Part shown: one piece after another, positions 17,501 to 27,582 of the stretch
Layout of the letters: every line of letters starts with the position of its first letter
Numbering within the stretch: position 1 is the stretch's first letter
From: Variovorax paradoxus
GTDB taxonomy: Bacteria > Pseudomonadota > Gammaproteobacteria > Burkholderiales > Burkholderiaceae_C
Direction: 5' to 3'
DNA: 64,000 nucleotides
NCBI RefSeq assembly: GCF_902712855.1
Contig: NZ_LR743507.1
Span: 2,032,001 to 2,096,000 of the forward strand
Program-made: the position numbers and the translations under genes
Notes under the pieces: generated by a model
What the model saw: the letters and a program-made list of their open reading frames with translations, nothing else
What the model was told of the DNA's origin: nothing
Databases searched by the model: none

Positions 17501-19408
17501 GGGGTCGTTGGGCGTGTCGTCCACGAAGGGCAGCAGCACCAGGGTGTTGCGCTCGATCAGCACGTCGTCGGCGTTGATCGACACGGTGGCGCGCCCGTCC
17601 ACGGTGTCGAGCAGGTGCAGCCGGTTGTCGTCGATCTTCAGCGCCGCCGCCTGCGTCGCGCGGATGGCGTTGGTGCGCGCGATCATGCGGCAGCCGTGCA
17701 CACGCAGGTCGCGGCAGCTGCCCTCGGCGGTTCCTTCGATGGCCACGGCGATGCCGTCGTAGGTGACGAGGTCGAGCTCGCGCACCTCGATGCCGTCGCA
17801 GTCGGTGAACGACAGGATCGGCAGCGTGCGCGTGTCGGTGCGCGGCAGCACGATGGAGCGGCGCGCGCAGCCGTGGATGACCACGTTGCGCCGGCCCGTG
17901 AGCGCGAGGTTGGCGCGGTGCAGGCCGGGCAGCAGGCAGAGCTCGCCGCCGGCCAGCGGCAGGTGGCGCGCGGCCTCCTCGAGTTCGTTGAAGTCGCCGA
18001 AGCTCGACACGCCGTCGCCGACCAGGAAGGTGCAGCAGATCTTCTGGTTGGTGAGCGGGCGGAAGCGCTTGCGGCAGTCCTCGATGGCGCCGGAGATGTC
18101 GGTGTTGCGGCGCCCGGTCCAGTCGATCTCGGCCAGCGCCACGCGGTGGTAGACGATGCCCACGGGCGGCGCGTCGTCCACCAGCACGGCGGGGTTGGCG
18201 ATCTCGCCCGCGCGCACCGCGAAGGTCCAGTAGTCGCCCGCGCGGTAGTTGCCGTTCGCGGGCGCGTCGAACGCCAGCCGGATGCCGTCGCGCAGCTCGA
18301 CCGGGTCGATGGCGTTGGTGAACGCCGCGATGTCCTCGATGCCGTTCCACAGCCGGAAGAACACCGAGTCCGTGGTCGAGGGCAGGGCACCGAACACGGG
18401 CGGCACCGTCAGTTCGAGGTCGTGGTCGGTGGTGAGCGTGGCCATGGCGCCATAGGTCACCTGCCAGGCGCCGATGGCCTCGTCGTACTGCAGCGCCTCC
18501 AGGTAGAAGGCGTTCAGCCCCGAATGGATGACGGCCGCGCGCCCGGCGTCGACGGTCACGCGCGGCGGGTTCACGGTGGCGTCGAAGCGCCCGCGCCCGG
18601 CGAGACCGCCGTTCCATTGCGACCACTTGAAGCGCGACGCGCCGGCGGCGGTGTCGGCGATCTCGATGCGGTACAGGTTGTGCTCGAAGCCCGTGTACCC
18701 GCCGCCGCCGACCACCGGGCAGTCGCCCGCGATGGCGATCACCGGCGCGAGCGATGCGGTGAGCCGCCCCTTGGCGGAGAGGTCGTCGCGCAGCCTGCCG
18801 CGGATCGTCTCGCAGTCTTCGTCGGGCCCCAGCCGCAGCAGCCGGATGCGGTAGTTGACGTACGCGCGCTCGGTGGTGTCGGGGCCGCCGAGCGCAGGTT
18901 CGATGAGCCGCTCGGGGTACTGGAAGCCATGCAGCGATTCCTCCGACACCTCGAGGATCACCGCGTCGCGGATGCCGTCGTCGATGCTGTCGGCCGTGGG
19001 CAACGGGCTCGAGAGCGGCGGGCCGAAGTAGGCGGCCGTGCGCTCGACCAGCGCGGCGGGGTCCGCGGCCGCGCCGGCCAGCCGCGCCAGGATGCCGTCC
19101 GCCCAGGCGCGCCCCGGGTGCAGCTGCACGTGCACCTGCCCGTTCACCACCGCGGCCGACTGCACCTTGAAGCCGTCGGGCTCGGTGGCCGGCACCGCGC
19201 ACACGCCCGCGCCGATGATGTCGCGCCCTGCCTGGCCCTGCCAGCCCAGCTCGAGCAGCTGGGCGTCGGTGAAATCGGTGTCCAGCGACACGCGGCCCTG
19301 CTGGTGCAGCACGCCGTTGACGTTGCGCAGCACGCCGTTAGCCGCGGGTGCCACGCCGCGTTCGTGCGCATGCGGGTCGAAGTCGAGGTTGGAGAAATCG
19401 CCTTGCAT
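14586..19408 (-). CDS. giant DUF6519/beta-helix eCIS fibre-like protein, frameshifted near 3' end
   Basis: The frame from 19408 runs about 1480 residues: an N-terminal DUF6519-type domain (about 1-400), then a right-handed beta-helix (about 480-1150) with an Ig-like insertion, then more repeats. Near 14935-14965 it enters a Pro-rich stretch and then turns into an Arg/His-rich nonsense tail that stops at 14702. In the -1 frame the sequence continues sensibly as a P-A-P-T-P linker, a helix-hairpin-helix-like domain (T-P-L-E-R-L-D-V-D) and a basic K-T-P-K-K-K-P end, stopping at 14586; total about 1607 residues. Either a one-base loss (in a C-run at 14944-14947 or nearby) or recoding. Probable baseplate or host-contact fibre. 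Confidence 0.78.
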
Positions 19409-19427
19409 GAGAGCCCCCTCGTCGTGT

Positions 19428-21767
19428 CTACGTCACCGGCACGGCCAGCGGCCGCACGCCGACAGGCATGAACTCGCGCAACCGCACCTGAAGATTCGTC
19501 CACTTGTGCGCCTCGAGCAGGAAGCCGAAGGCGCCCATCGCGTCGTCGTCGGGCCCGCGCGTGCGGATGCGCACGTCGCTGCCGCGCGCCAGCTGCGCGT
19601 AGCCGGGGTCGCCGAAGCGCTCGGCGGTGAAGGCCAGCCGGGCGTCGCCCGCGCTCCCGCCGTGCAGGCAGAAATGGTTGGGCGGCAGCCGGTCGGCGTC
19701 GCCGCTGAACCAGCTCCACTTGATGCAGCCGTGCTGGTTGTCGAGCACCTCGAAGCGCTGCGCGAACAGCCCGCCCGCGCCGCCCACCCGGCTCACGCGT
19801 ACCGGACCGAAGGCGGTGAGGCCCTGGAACTGCAGCGGCGCGCCCCAGCCGTTCGCCGGATCGGTGGCGGCGCCGATGGCGAAGCTGCCGCCGGCCGGGT
19901 CGCCCACGCCGAGGCCCGCGTCCACGATGCTGTCGGCGATGTCGAGCCGGTAGCGCTCGTCCACCGCGATCGCGCCTGCGATGGAGCGCTGCAGCACGAT
20001 GTCGGGCGTCGGCACGAAGGCGTCGCGGTCGGCCGCCTGGGCGAAGCCGTAGCCGTCTTCCAGGCGCAGGGCGGGCGTCATCGGCGCGCGGCTGTCGTCG
20101 CGCAGCGCATGGCCGCCGGGATCGAGCGTGCAGCCGATGATCTCCAGCCGCGCCAGCGCGGCGCGCGCGATGAGCGCGCTGCCCGCCGCGAAGCCCGCGC
20201 CCGGCGCGATGTGCAGGCCTTCGAGCCGCACCGCGGGCGCGTCGAGCGTGGCATCCACCGCATCGACCGGGCGGAAACCCAGCGGCTGCGCCAGCACGAT
20301 CACCGGCCGGTGGCCGTCGGCCGCGCGCACCGTGAGCGAATGCGCGAGCCGCACCGACACGCCGCCGTCGACCGCGGTGCCCGCGAGCGCCCCGATGTCC
20401 AGCAGATGCACGCCGCTGTCCTGGATCTCGATCACCACCGGCTGCGTGGCGGCGTCGAGGTTGTCCATCTGCGCCTGCAGCGAGGTGCCGCCCGGCAGCG
20501 CGCTGGCCTCGCGCAGCTCGACGCCGGTGCGGCTGAACGGTGCGCGCACGACCGGTTGCGCGCCGACCGGGCCGGGGCTGGCACAGGTGAAGCTCGTGTA
20601 GAGGAGCGGCACCGTGCCGCTGACCAGCGCATCGCGCTGCTGCGCGCTGCCCACGCCGATCAGCACGCGGCCGATGTCGGGGTCGATCACGATCTCGCCG
20701 TCGGCCACCGGTTCGCGCAGGCCGGTTTCCCAGGCGCAGAGGTTGTCGCCGCGGAACTGCCAGGCGGTGGCTGCGAAGGCCGCCTGCGCCGACTGCGGCA
20801 GGAAGATGTTCAGGCCCACGTTCGCCAGATCGAGCCCGGTGGGCGGTGCGGCCGTGTCGTCGAAGAAGTCGACGTGCACGTAGGCCTCGGGGTGGCCGGC
20901 CAGCGCGCCGGTGGTGATGCGCGCATCGAGCATCGGCCCCGGCACCGCGTCGGGCTGCGTGAGCGGGGCGACGACGCCGCCGGAGTCTCCCGGGTCGGGG
21001 TGGGCCGGCCGCGCGATGTTGAAGAGCCGCACTGGCCGGTCCAGCGGATGCAGGTCGAGCCGGATCGCGAAGCGCGCCAGCGGTGCCGGCTGCGCGCCGA
21101 GGTCGCTCACGCCCTTCACCAGCGGCAGTTGCGCAGGCCATTGCCAGGCCGCGAGCCGCCACAGGAAGATCGCCAGGTTCGGCAGGTTGACGTGGCGCAC
21201 GTCGTCGACCGCGGGCTTCACGTCGGCCGTGTACGCGAAGCTGTCGAAGGGCGTGCCCCGCAGCGCGAGCGAAGCCGGGTCGCGGATGGGCGCGGTGCCG
21301 CCGCGCGGGACCATGAAGCGCGTGATGTTCTCGCCGCCCCACGGCGGCAGTCCGCCCGCATCGGGCCGCTGGTGGTTCAGGTGCTGGCGCCAGCCGAGGT
21401 TCTCGCGCAGCTCCACGCCACGGCAGGCCCAGCCCGTGAGGTCCGCCGCCAGCCGCTCGATGGCGCCGAGCGTGCCCTTGCGCCGGCGCAGGGCGATGGT
21501 GTCGGCCACGTCGGCGCGCAGCGTGCGCGGATCGCCCTTCAGGTGCGTGGTGCCCAGCAGGTCGCCGAGGTAGGTCACCACCCAGTCCTCGCAGGTGTCG
21601 ATGAAGAGGTTGTCGTAGAGCCGGCCGATGTCGTCGTGCAGCGCGCCGAAGGCCTCCTCGATGGCACCGAGGTACGCGCGCAGCGGGTAGGCAGGCGACT
21701 GCTCCGCGTCGCGCGTGCGGTAGATCTCGGGCAGGCGGTCGAAGAGGGGGACCGTGGGGGTGCTCAT
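19428..21767 (-). CDS. eCIS tail protein (P2 gpI-like N-terminus, beta-helix body)
   Basis: 779 residues. The first 120 or so (L-P-E-I-Y-R-T-R-D, then D-N-L-F-I-D-T-C-E-D-W-V-V and Y-L-G-D-L-L-G-T) match the phage P2 gpI / baseplate-wedge-tip family common in eCIS loci. The remainder is a repetitive beta-solenoid-like body. It probably connects the baseplate J proteins to the fibres. AGGAG precedes the ATG at 21767; the open frame upstream runs through intergenic repeats and is not coding. It is 19 bp upstream of the giant beta-helix gene. Confidence 0.85.
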   Translation of the reverse strand: MSTPTVPLFDRLPEIYRTRDAEQSPAYPLRAYLGAIEEAFGALHDDIGRLYDNLFIDTCEDWVVTYLGDLLGTTHLKGDPRTLRADVADTIALRRRKGTLGAIERLAADLTGWACRGVELRENLGWRQHLNHQRPDAGGLPPWGGENITRFMVPRGGTAPIRDPASLALRGTPFDSFAYTADVKPAVDDVRHVNLPNLAIFLWRLAAWQWPAQLPLVKGVSDLGAQPAPLARFAIRLDLHPLDRPVRLFNIARPAHPDPGDSGGVVAPLTQPDAVPGPMLDARITTGALAGHPEAYVHVDFFDDTAAPPTGLDLANVGLNIFLPQSAQAAFAATAWQFRGDNLCAWETGLREPVADGEIVIDPDIGRVLIGVGSAQQRDALVSGTVPLLYTSFTCASPGPVGAQPVVRAPFSRTGVELREASALPGGTSLQAQMDNLDAATQPVVIEIQDSGVHLLDIGALAGTAVDGGVSVRLAHSLTVRAADGHRPVIVLAQPLGFRPVDAVDATLDAPAVRLEGLHIAPGAGFAAGSALIARAALARLEIIGCTLDPGGHALRDDSRAPMTPALRLEDGYGFAQAADRDAFVPTPDIVLQRSIAGAIAVDERYRLDIADSIVDAGLGVGDPAGGSFAIGAATDPANGWGAPLQFQGLTAFGPVRVSRVGGAGGLFAQRFEVLDNQHGCIKWSWFSGDADRLPPNHFCLHGGSAGDARLAFTAERFGDPGYAQLARGSDVRIRTRGPDDDAMGAFGFLLEAHKWTNLQVRLREFMPVGVRPLAVPVT

Positions 21768-21780
21768 GCGGGTGCTCCTG

Positions 21781-22012
21781 TCTTTCTTCCTCGCATTTCG
21801 GGGAAGGGCAGGGGTGGGGGCAAGCGGCGTATCCGTGGGGCGCTCTGCCTGCCCCCATCCCAGCCTTCCCCAGAGGGGGAAGGAGCGGGGTCCTTGTCTT
21901 TCTCCTCCCCTTCCGGGGAGGGCAGGGGTGGGGGCAAGCGGCGTATCCATAGGGCGCTCTGCCTGCCCCATCCCAGCCTTCCCCAGCGGGGGAAGGAGCA
22001 ACGCAGGACCGC
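21781..22012 (-). repeat. two tandem copies of a REP-like intergenic repeat
   Basis: Two direct copies with a period of 116 bp (21781-21896 and 21897-22012). Each contains GGGCAGGGGTGGGGGCAAGC and, near its end, a hairpin of CCTTCCCC and GGGGAAGG; the two halves of a unit are also partly complementary. This is the type of G/C-rich palindromic sequence that recurs between genes in many beta-proteobacteria. It fills the 259-bp gap between the two baseplate genes, the longest within the eCIS operon, and could attenuate or stabilise the transcript. Confidence 0.7.
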
Positions 22013-22026
22013 CGGGCGTTGGGTGT

Positions 22027-24681
22027 TCATGCACATTCCCCTGCCGACAGCTCGGCCGCAGGCGTCAGCGTGAGGTGCGCGGGCAGCAGCTGCAGCAGCT
22101 CGCGCGGCGTACACGGCAGCAGGGCGGCCAGCGGGCGCGGCGGGTTGGGCAGCACCAGCGTCGACACTTCCGTCACACCCGCCGCGAAGCGGCCCATCGC
22201 TGCCACGCGGCACCACAGCACGCCGGGCACGTTCTGCAGCCGGCCTTCGATGCGGCTCGCGTACTCGCGCTCGCCGAGGCGTCGCGCGCGCAGGCCGAAC
22301 AGGCCGGTGCGCTCGTTGTCTGCATCGCCCGCCAGCCCCAGCGCGGCGCGCAGGGCCGCGTCGACGTCTTCCGCGCGCCAGCCCGGGTCGCGTGCATAGG
22401 TCACGTCGACGAACACGTACCTCGGCAATGCCTGCTGCACGATCACCGGAAAGCGGTCGGGCCCGCGGCAGCGCTGTGCATGTGCGAGCGTGGCGCGCAC
22501 GTCCGCGAACTCGGTCTCGCGCCCGGCCTCGAGCAGCACCCGCAGGATCACCGCGGGCACGCCCTGGTACAGATCCCAGGCCGCCGTCGCGGTCGTCACG
22601 CCCGGCACCGACAGCGTCTCGGTCTCGAAGTCGCGCAGGCTCACCAGGCGCCCCAGGCTCTGCACCTTGCCGGGCGCGGCCTCGCGTGCCTTGTCGGCGT
22701 CCTCGGGGTCGGCGCCGCCGGAGACGATGCCGGCCAGCGACACCTTGTCGAAACCGTCGGGCCGCTCGCTCGACGAGGGCGTGGCGCCGGGCTTGACCGG
22801 TCCGCGCGCGCCGGTGCCGCTGCGGTAGCGCGCGACCACGTTCTTCACGCCCGAAGGCAGGCGCGCGCCCATCTCGCCGTCGCCGAACTGCACGAAGCTG
22901 CGGTTCTCGGCGTCCTCGCGCACGATGTAGATCTCCTCCTGCGGCCCGTGGCCGAAGAAGCTGTCGACGCGCGTCCACAGCCTGCCGCCGACCCAGACCT
23001 CGAGGAACGGCGTCTGCGGCGGCACGGCGCCGTTCGACAGCCGGTAGGTCAGCGGTGACTTCGGCAGGGGGAAGGTCTGCAGCGTCTGGCGCGCGTCGCC
23101 GTTGCCGAGCACCGCATCGGTTTCCTGCTTGCCTTGCGTGGCATCGGCGAGGTTGCCGAACACGGTGACCGGCGGCTTCGCTTCGTCGAAGTCGGCGCGG
23201 GTGAATGGCGCGGGCGCGCGGTCGAACGACAGCGGCCACATGCGCGCCGGGTCGGGGTCGGCCTGCGTGAAATCGCCGGGCACGTTCGTGCATGTGAGTT
23301 CGACGCTGCGGCCGTCCGCGTGCGACAGGTGCAGCCTGCGTCCTGCCAGCGCTCTGGCCTGCGCCGCGCTGCCGTAGAAGTTCAGTGCCTGCGTGCCGTT
23401 GGCGAAGGCGGTGGCGGCGAAGGTGGCGACCGGGCGCAATTGCAGCATCGGCCCCTTGGTCTCGTGCAGCCGCAGCGTGCGCAGGTCGGCCAGCGCGGGG
23501 AATGCAGGAAAGGCCGAGGTCCAGTCGGGTGCGATGGCGCGGTCCAGCCGCACGAAGCTCGCGGGCATGTTCAGGTTGCCCCAGCGCGCGGGCTGCGAGC
23601 GCACCGTGGCGATGGTGCGCGTGACCGCTACCGGGAAGCCGACGACGCCCGTGACCAGCGCCGTGCCGCCGGCCGCCAGGTCGTGCACTTCCTGCTCGAG
23701 CGGAAAGGTCTGCGCATCGAGCGTCATGTAGGGGCTCGCGTAGGTCAGGGTCGCCTTGGTGCCGCGCGCGAAGGGCGTGGTGCTCACGTTGGTGACGGGC
23801 GCGCTGCCGCCGGTGCTTTCCACGAACTGCGGCGGTGCGCTCGCGCCGAAGTGGCGGAAGCTGCGCCCCAGGAGGAAAGCGCGGCAATGCGTGAACCAGC
23901 CGTGCGTGAAGTTGCCCGCCAGCGTGAGGATCACGCGGCCGAGCTGGCGCTCGACCTTCTCGACGACCACGATCTCCTCGTAGCTCTGGGCCAGCGTCCA
24001 GCCCAGCGCGAGCTGGAACTGCAGGCCCAGCAGGTTCTCCTCGGGCACCAGCACCAGCCGGTCTCCCTTCTTGAGTTCCACCGACTCGAGCGAGGCCGGG
24101 TCGCCGGCGCCGCCCACGGTGGCCAGCTCCACGCGCGCCTGCCCCGCGCCGATGATCCAGCCGTACTGCCGTGCGCGGTACAGGTTGAAGCGCCCGAGAT
24201 GCGGCCAGGCGACGAGTTCGCCGGTGGTCTGGAAGTCGGCCGGTGCGCTCACGTCGCGCAGGTCGGCCTTCACCGGGAAGCCGGCGCGCAGCGTCACCGG
24301 CTGCGTGCCGCGCGCCTCGAACGCGAAGGTGGCGCGCCCGCCGATGCCGGGCGCGAGCCGGTAGCCGGTGAGCCGCACCAGGTCAGCCACGCTGGTGCGC
24401 CATGCGGCGGTGCGCAGGTAGGCTTCGTTGGCGTAGTGCTCCTGGTAGAAGCCCAGGATGTCGCCGAGGATGGCCGCGCCCTGCATCAGTGCGATGGCCG
24501 GGTCGTCGGCATCGCGGTGCGTCCACTCGGCCAGCTCGGGCGCGGCGTCGATGTGGCGCGTCATGGCCTCCACGAAGTCCGGGTAGCGGCCGATGCGCCA
24601 CGCAATGCGCGGCAGGCCGGGCCGGTTGAAGGGCAGCCGCGGAAACCGGAAGCCGTCGGTGATGAGCGGATCGCAGGCCAT
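22027..24681 (-). CDS. eCIS baseplate J-like protein 2 (Afp12/Pvc12-type)
   Basis: 884 residues. The N-terminus (M-A-C-D-P-L, then I-A-L-M-Q-G-A-A-I-L-G-D-I-L-G-F-Y-Q-E-H) is the typical opening of the putative baseplate assembly proteins of contractile injection systems. A J-like region near the C-terminus includes V-Q-F-G-D-G-E-M-G-A-R-L-P-S-G and later R-D-F-E-T-E-T-L-S-V-P-G-V. With the preceding gene it should form the wedge heterodimer of the baseplate. Two bases separate the genes. Confidence 0.9.
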   Translation of the reverse strand: MACDPLITDGFRFPRLPFNRPGLPRIAWRIGRYPDFVEAMTRHIDAAPELAEWTHRDADDPAIALMQGAAILGDILGFYQEHYANEAYLRTAAWRTSVADLVRLTGYRLAPGIGGRATFAFEARGTQPVTLRAGFPVKADLRDVSAPADFQTTGELVAWPHLGRFNLYRARQYGWIIGAGQARVELATVGGAGDPASLESVELKKGDRLVLVPEENLLGLQFQLALGWTLAQSYEEIVVVEKVERQLGRVILTLAGNFTHGWFTHCRAFLLGRSFRHFGASAPPQFVESTGGSAPVTNVSTTPFARGTKATLTYASPYMTLDAQTFPLEQEVHDLAAGGTALVTGVVGFPVAVTRTIATVRSQPARWGNLNMPASFVRLDRAIAPDWTSAFPAFPALADLRTLRLHETKGPMLQLRPVATFAATAFANGTQALNFYGSAAQARALAGRRLHLSHADGRSVELTCTNVPGDFTQADPDPARMWPLSFDRAPAPFTRADFDEAKPPVTVFGNLADATQGKQETDAVLGNGDARQTLQTFPLPKSPLTYRLSNGAVPPQTPFLEVWVGGRLWTRVDSFFGHGPQEEIYIVREDAENRSFVQFGDGEMGARLPSGVKNVVARYRSGTGARGPVKPGATPSSSERPDGFDKVSLAGIVSGGADPEDADKAREAAPGKVQSLGRLVSLRDFETETLSVPGVTTATAAWDLYQGVPAVILRVLLEAGRETEFADVRATLAHAQRCRGPDRFPVIVQQALPRYVFVDVTYARDPGWRAEDVDAALRAALGLAGDADNERTGLFGLRARRLGEREYASRIEGRLQNVPGVLWCRVAAMGRFAAGVTEVSTLVLPNPPRPLAALLPCTPRELLQLLPAHLTLTPAAELSAGECA

Positions 24682-24683
24682 GG

Positions 24684-27194
24684 CTATTGCCTCCCGCCCT
24701 TCACCTCGATGCGCACCAGGCCGCGCTCGAGGTGATCGGGGTCGTTCGCGCAGAGCACCACTTCGTCGAAGCCCATCTCCAGCACCTCGGCGCCCGGCAC
24801 GCCGGGCGAAGGCGCGTCGAAGCGCTTCATCGTGATCGACACCAGGTGCTCGACGCCTGCCACGCGGTGCACGCGGCCTTCAACGGCGCTGCGGTGCAGG
24901 GCCTGTCCGAAGGTCCATGCATCGGGATGGAAGAAGCCGGGCCGGCCGTCGGCTGTGTAGCCGTCGGAGAACTCCTGCTCGAGCACGAAGCGCAGGTCTT
25001 CCACCCACTGGTCGGGCCGCGCGCACACCACCATGCGCAGCTCGATGGGGATGTAGTGCGGCGGGCGCAGCTCCAGATCTTCGCCGATCAGGCGCACCGC
25101 TTCCAGGTGCGCGGCCACGTCGGTGCGCAAGGCCTCGTCGAGCACGGTGTTGCCCACGGGATCGATCACCACGCGCACGGTGCGCCAGCTGCCGGTCCAG
25201 GCATAGCGCGCCACGGCGCGCGACACGCGCGGCACTTCCTCGGCACGGCGCACGTAGTCGGCCAGCGTCACGGCGCGCAACTGGCGCGCGCGGTAGGCCT
25301 CGGGCGCATTGCGGCGGATGCGCTCGGGCAGCTCGGGGTCGCGGCCGTCGGTCACGTCGAAGGGGTTCCAGGCGTCGGTGAACGCGCCCTCGAGCGCACC
25401 GGCCAGCGCGGCGATGTTCACGAGCTGGTCGGCGCCCACGTTGCCTTCGTGGCCGCCGCCGATCTGGTACTGCGTGTGCAGCTCGGCGCCGAAGGGCAGC
25501 AACTGTCCGTTGACGCCGTTGCCCAGGCGCAGCGTGCTGCGACGCCGCTCGTCGGTCTCGACCATGAAGCGGCGGCCGAACGAGGCCGAGTCGTCGCTGT
25601 GCACCAGGCTCTCGGTCTCCGTCCAGGCCTGCGTCTCGATGCCGCTGACCACGCTCACCTGCAGCGTGGAGCGCGCGGGCACCTCGCCGTCCACGGCACC
25701 GTCCATCGGTGCGGGCAGGTAGGCCAGCGGGCCTTCGGGCAGCGGGGCGAGCACCCAGTCGTTCGGATCGCCGTGGCGCTCCAGCCGCTGGTAGTGGCGG
25801 TGCTTGTGGCTGGCGGTGTCGCTCGGCAGCAGTGCGCCGGGCTCGAAGAAATCGACCGCCATCGGCAGCCCCTCGTGCACCGGCACGAGGTTGCCGAAGA
25901 ACAGCGAGATGTCCTCCTTCGGCACGCCCGCGCAGAAGGTGGTGAAGCTGTAGTCGAAGCGCAGGCGATCCTCGTCGCGCCACTGCAGGCGCACCAGCCA
26001 GGTGTCGGTGACGGGGTCGTGCACGGTCTGCGCGGCGTCGTCGCCCGACAGCAGCCGCAGCAGCTGCCGCTTGGCGCGGTTGCGTCCGGGCAGCAGGCCG
26101 GTGAGCGGGTTGAGCTCTTCGGCAATGAGCAACTGCCGCTGCGCGCCCGTGCGCACCAGGTCGCGCAGCGCATCGGCCTCGGCCTGCCCCGCGCCGGGCA
26201 CCAGCGGCACCACGTCGGCCACGGTGCTGCCCGCGCGCAGGGCGGGTTGCGCATTGCGCCAGGTGTGCATGCGCAGCCGGTTCACGAGCGGGTCGAAGCG
26301 CTGGCGCTGCGCGGGCGGCAGGAAGCGTTCGCGGCTGGCGAAGAACACCGCGTCGTCTTCGGCGGGCGACACGCCGGTCCACACCAGCAGGTCCTGGTCG
26401 TCGAGACGGAAGGGCGCCTGGCCCGCCACCACCTCCAGCGCGAGCCAGGTGCTGGCCTGGTTGCCCTCGTGCACGTGGTAGTCCATGAGCCGCGCCTGCC
26501 GCGCCAGCGTCACGCGCTTGCGCGCGGTGGCCAGGTAGGCCTCGGCCATCACGCGGTCCTGGTAGTCGGCCAGCTCGTCGGCGGCGGCGGCGAACAGGTC
26601 GATCAGCACCTGGTCGTGGTCGGCCTCGCTGGTGCTCTTCCAGCCGGGCACGCGCTCGGCCATGGCGACCATCAGCGTGTGGCGGAAGGAGTCGTAGTCG
26701 CGTGCCAGGTAGTCGATCTTCGGACCGGGCTGCAGCGGCGGGCCGTCCTGCGGCGGCGCGCAGTCGTTGGTGAAGCAGCCGGGCCTGAACTTGAAGCCGA
26801 TGGACGAGAAGAACGGATCGATGCGGCTGCCGTCCCACACCAGCTCCAGCGTGTAGGTCGAGTAGTCGCCCACCGGCGCCACGCGCAGCGACAGCCGCGA
26901 TGCGTCGATGCCCGACACCGCCGTGACCTTGACCTGCCCCGCAGCGGCGCCCGCCGGCACGCGCGTGCCGCCGCGCACGCGGAAGATCTGTCCCGCGCGC
27001 GCCGGCGTGGCCGCGATCTCGGCCAGGATCGCCGCCACGTGCAGCTCGTTGAAGAAGCGCAGGTCGAGGTCCGCATGGTCGGGATCGGCGCCCGGCGGCA
27101 GCGCCACCAGCACCAGCTTCATGCCGTTGAGGTTCTTGCCCGCGAGCACGTCGGCGCGGTCGTCGGCGAGTTCCTGGAACACCACGGCACTCAT
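24684..27194 (-). CDS. eCIS baseplate J-like protein 1 (Afp11/Pvc11-type)
   Basis: 836 residues, paralogous in layout to the following gene. Recognisable features are I-D-Y-L-A-R-D-Y-D-S-F-R (about 165), the D-L-F-A-A-A-A-D-E-L-A-D-Y-Q-D segment, L-R-L-G-N-G-V-N-G-Q-L-L-P-F-G and V-T-L-A-D-Y-V-R-R-A-E-E-V-P-R-V. These belong to the baseplate J / gp6 family. Its start overlaps the gp25-like gene by 4 bp (ATGA), consistent with stoichiometric co-translation of baseplate wedge parts. Confidence 0.9.
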   Translation of the reverse strand: MSAVVFQELADDRADVLAGKNLNGMKLVLVALPPGADPDHADLDLRFFNELHVAAILAEIAATPARAGQIFRVRGGTRVPAGAAAGQVKVTAVSGIDASRLSLRVAPVGDYSTYTLELVWDGSRIDPFFSSIGFKFRPGCFTNDCAPPQDGPPLQPGPKIDYLARDYDSFRHTLMVAMAERVPGWKSTSEADHDQVLIDLFAAAADELADYQDRVMAEAYLATARKRVTLARQARLMDYHVHEGNQASTWLALEVVAGQAPFRLDDQDLLVWTGVSPAEDDAVFFASRERFLPPAQRQRFDPLVNRLRMHTWRNAQPALRAGSTVADVVPLVPGAGQAEADALRDLVRTGAQRQLLIAEELNPLTGLLPGRNRAKRQLLRLLSGDDAAQTVHDPVTDTWLVRLQWRDEDRLRFDYSFTTFCAGVPKEDISLFFGNLVPVHEGLPMAVDFFEPGALLPSDTASHKHRHYQRLERHGDPNDWVLAPLPEGPLAYLPAPMDGAVDGEVPARSTLQVSVVSGIETQAWTETESLVHSDDSASFGRRFMVETDERRRSTLRLGNGVNGQLLPFGAELHTQYQIGGGHEGNVGADQLVNIAALAGALEGAFTDAWNPFDVTDGRDPELPERIRRNAPEAYRARQLRAVTLADYVRRAEEVPRVSRAVARYAWTGSWRTVRVVIDPVGNTVLDEALRTDVAAHLEAVRLIGEDLELRPPHYIPIELRMVVCARPDQWVEDLRFVLEQEFSDGYTADGRPGFFHPDAWTFGQALHRSAVEGRVHRVAGVEHLVSITMKRFDAPSPGVPGAEVLEMGFDEVVLCANDPDHLERGLVRIEVKGGRQ

Positions 27195-27580
27195 GATCCG
27201 GCCCTCTGGAACTTCACGATGCGCGAATCGGGGCTGCCCGCCGGGCGGTAGCGGATGGTGACGGAGAGCATGGCCAGGCCGTCGTCCCAGTCGACCTCGA
27301 TCAGCTCCACCGTGAGCCGGTGGCCGAGCCAGCGCGACAGCGCCTGCGTGATGCGCGCCTTGACCACGCCGCGCAGCACGTCGGAGGCGGGCTCGAACAC
27401 CAGCTTGCGCAGCCCGGCGCCGAACTCGGGCAGGAACAGGCGCTCGGCCGGCGCGGTGAGCAGCAGCTGCAGCAGCTCGTCGCGCACCTGATCGGCATCC
27501 GACACCGGCGCGGCGGTGCGGCCGTCGCGCGCGATGCGGAATGGAAAGGCGAGATGGCGGCCGTTGGGGAGGGTCGCCAT
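27191..27580 (-). CDS. gp25-like baseplate wedge protein (Afp9/Pvc9-type)
   Basis: 129 residues of the GPW/gp25 family. The core F-P-F-R-I-A...V-R-D-E-L-L-Q-L-L-L-T-A-P-A-E-R-L-F-x-P-E-F-G-A-G-L fits the family, including the conserved E-F-G motif. gp25 initiates sheath polymerisation at the baseplate. The ATG at 27580 lies two bases after the PAAR gene stop. Confidence 0.92.
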   Translation of the reverse strand: MATLPNGRHLAFPFRIARDGRTAAPVSDADQVRDELLQLLLTAPAERLFLPEFGAGLRKLVFEPASDVLRGVVKARITQALSRWLGHRLTVELIEVDWDDGLAMLSVTIRYRPAGSPDSRIVKFQRAGS

Positions 27581-27582
27581 GG

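Noticed and set aside
14843..19471. Open frame of 1542 codons on the plus strand
   Set aside because: It is antisense to the giant beta-helix gene and made of Arg/Gly/His/Ala-rich low-complexity sequence typical of high-GC shadow frames; no domain and no ribosome-binding site.
21781..22012. Insertion sequence or CRISPR
   Set aside because: Two direct 116-bp copies without a transposase or spacers; the G/C-rich palindromic content fits a REP-like repeat.
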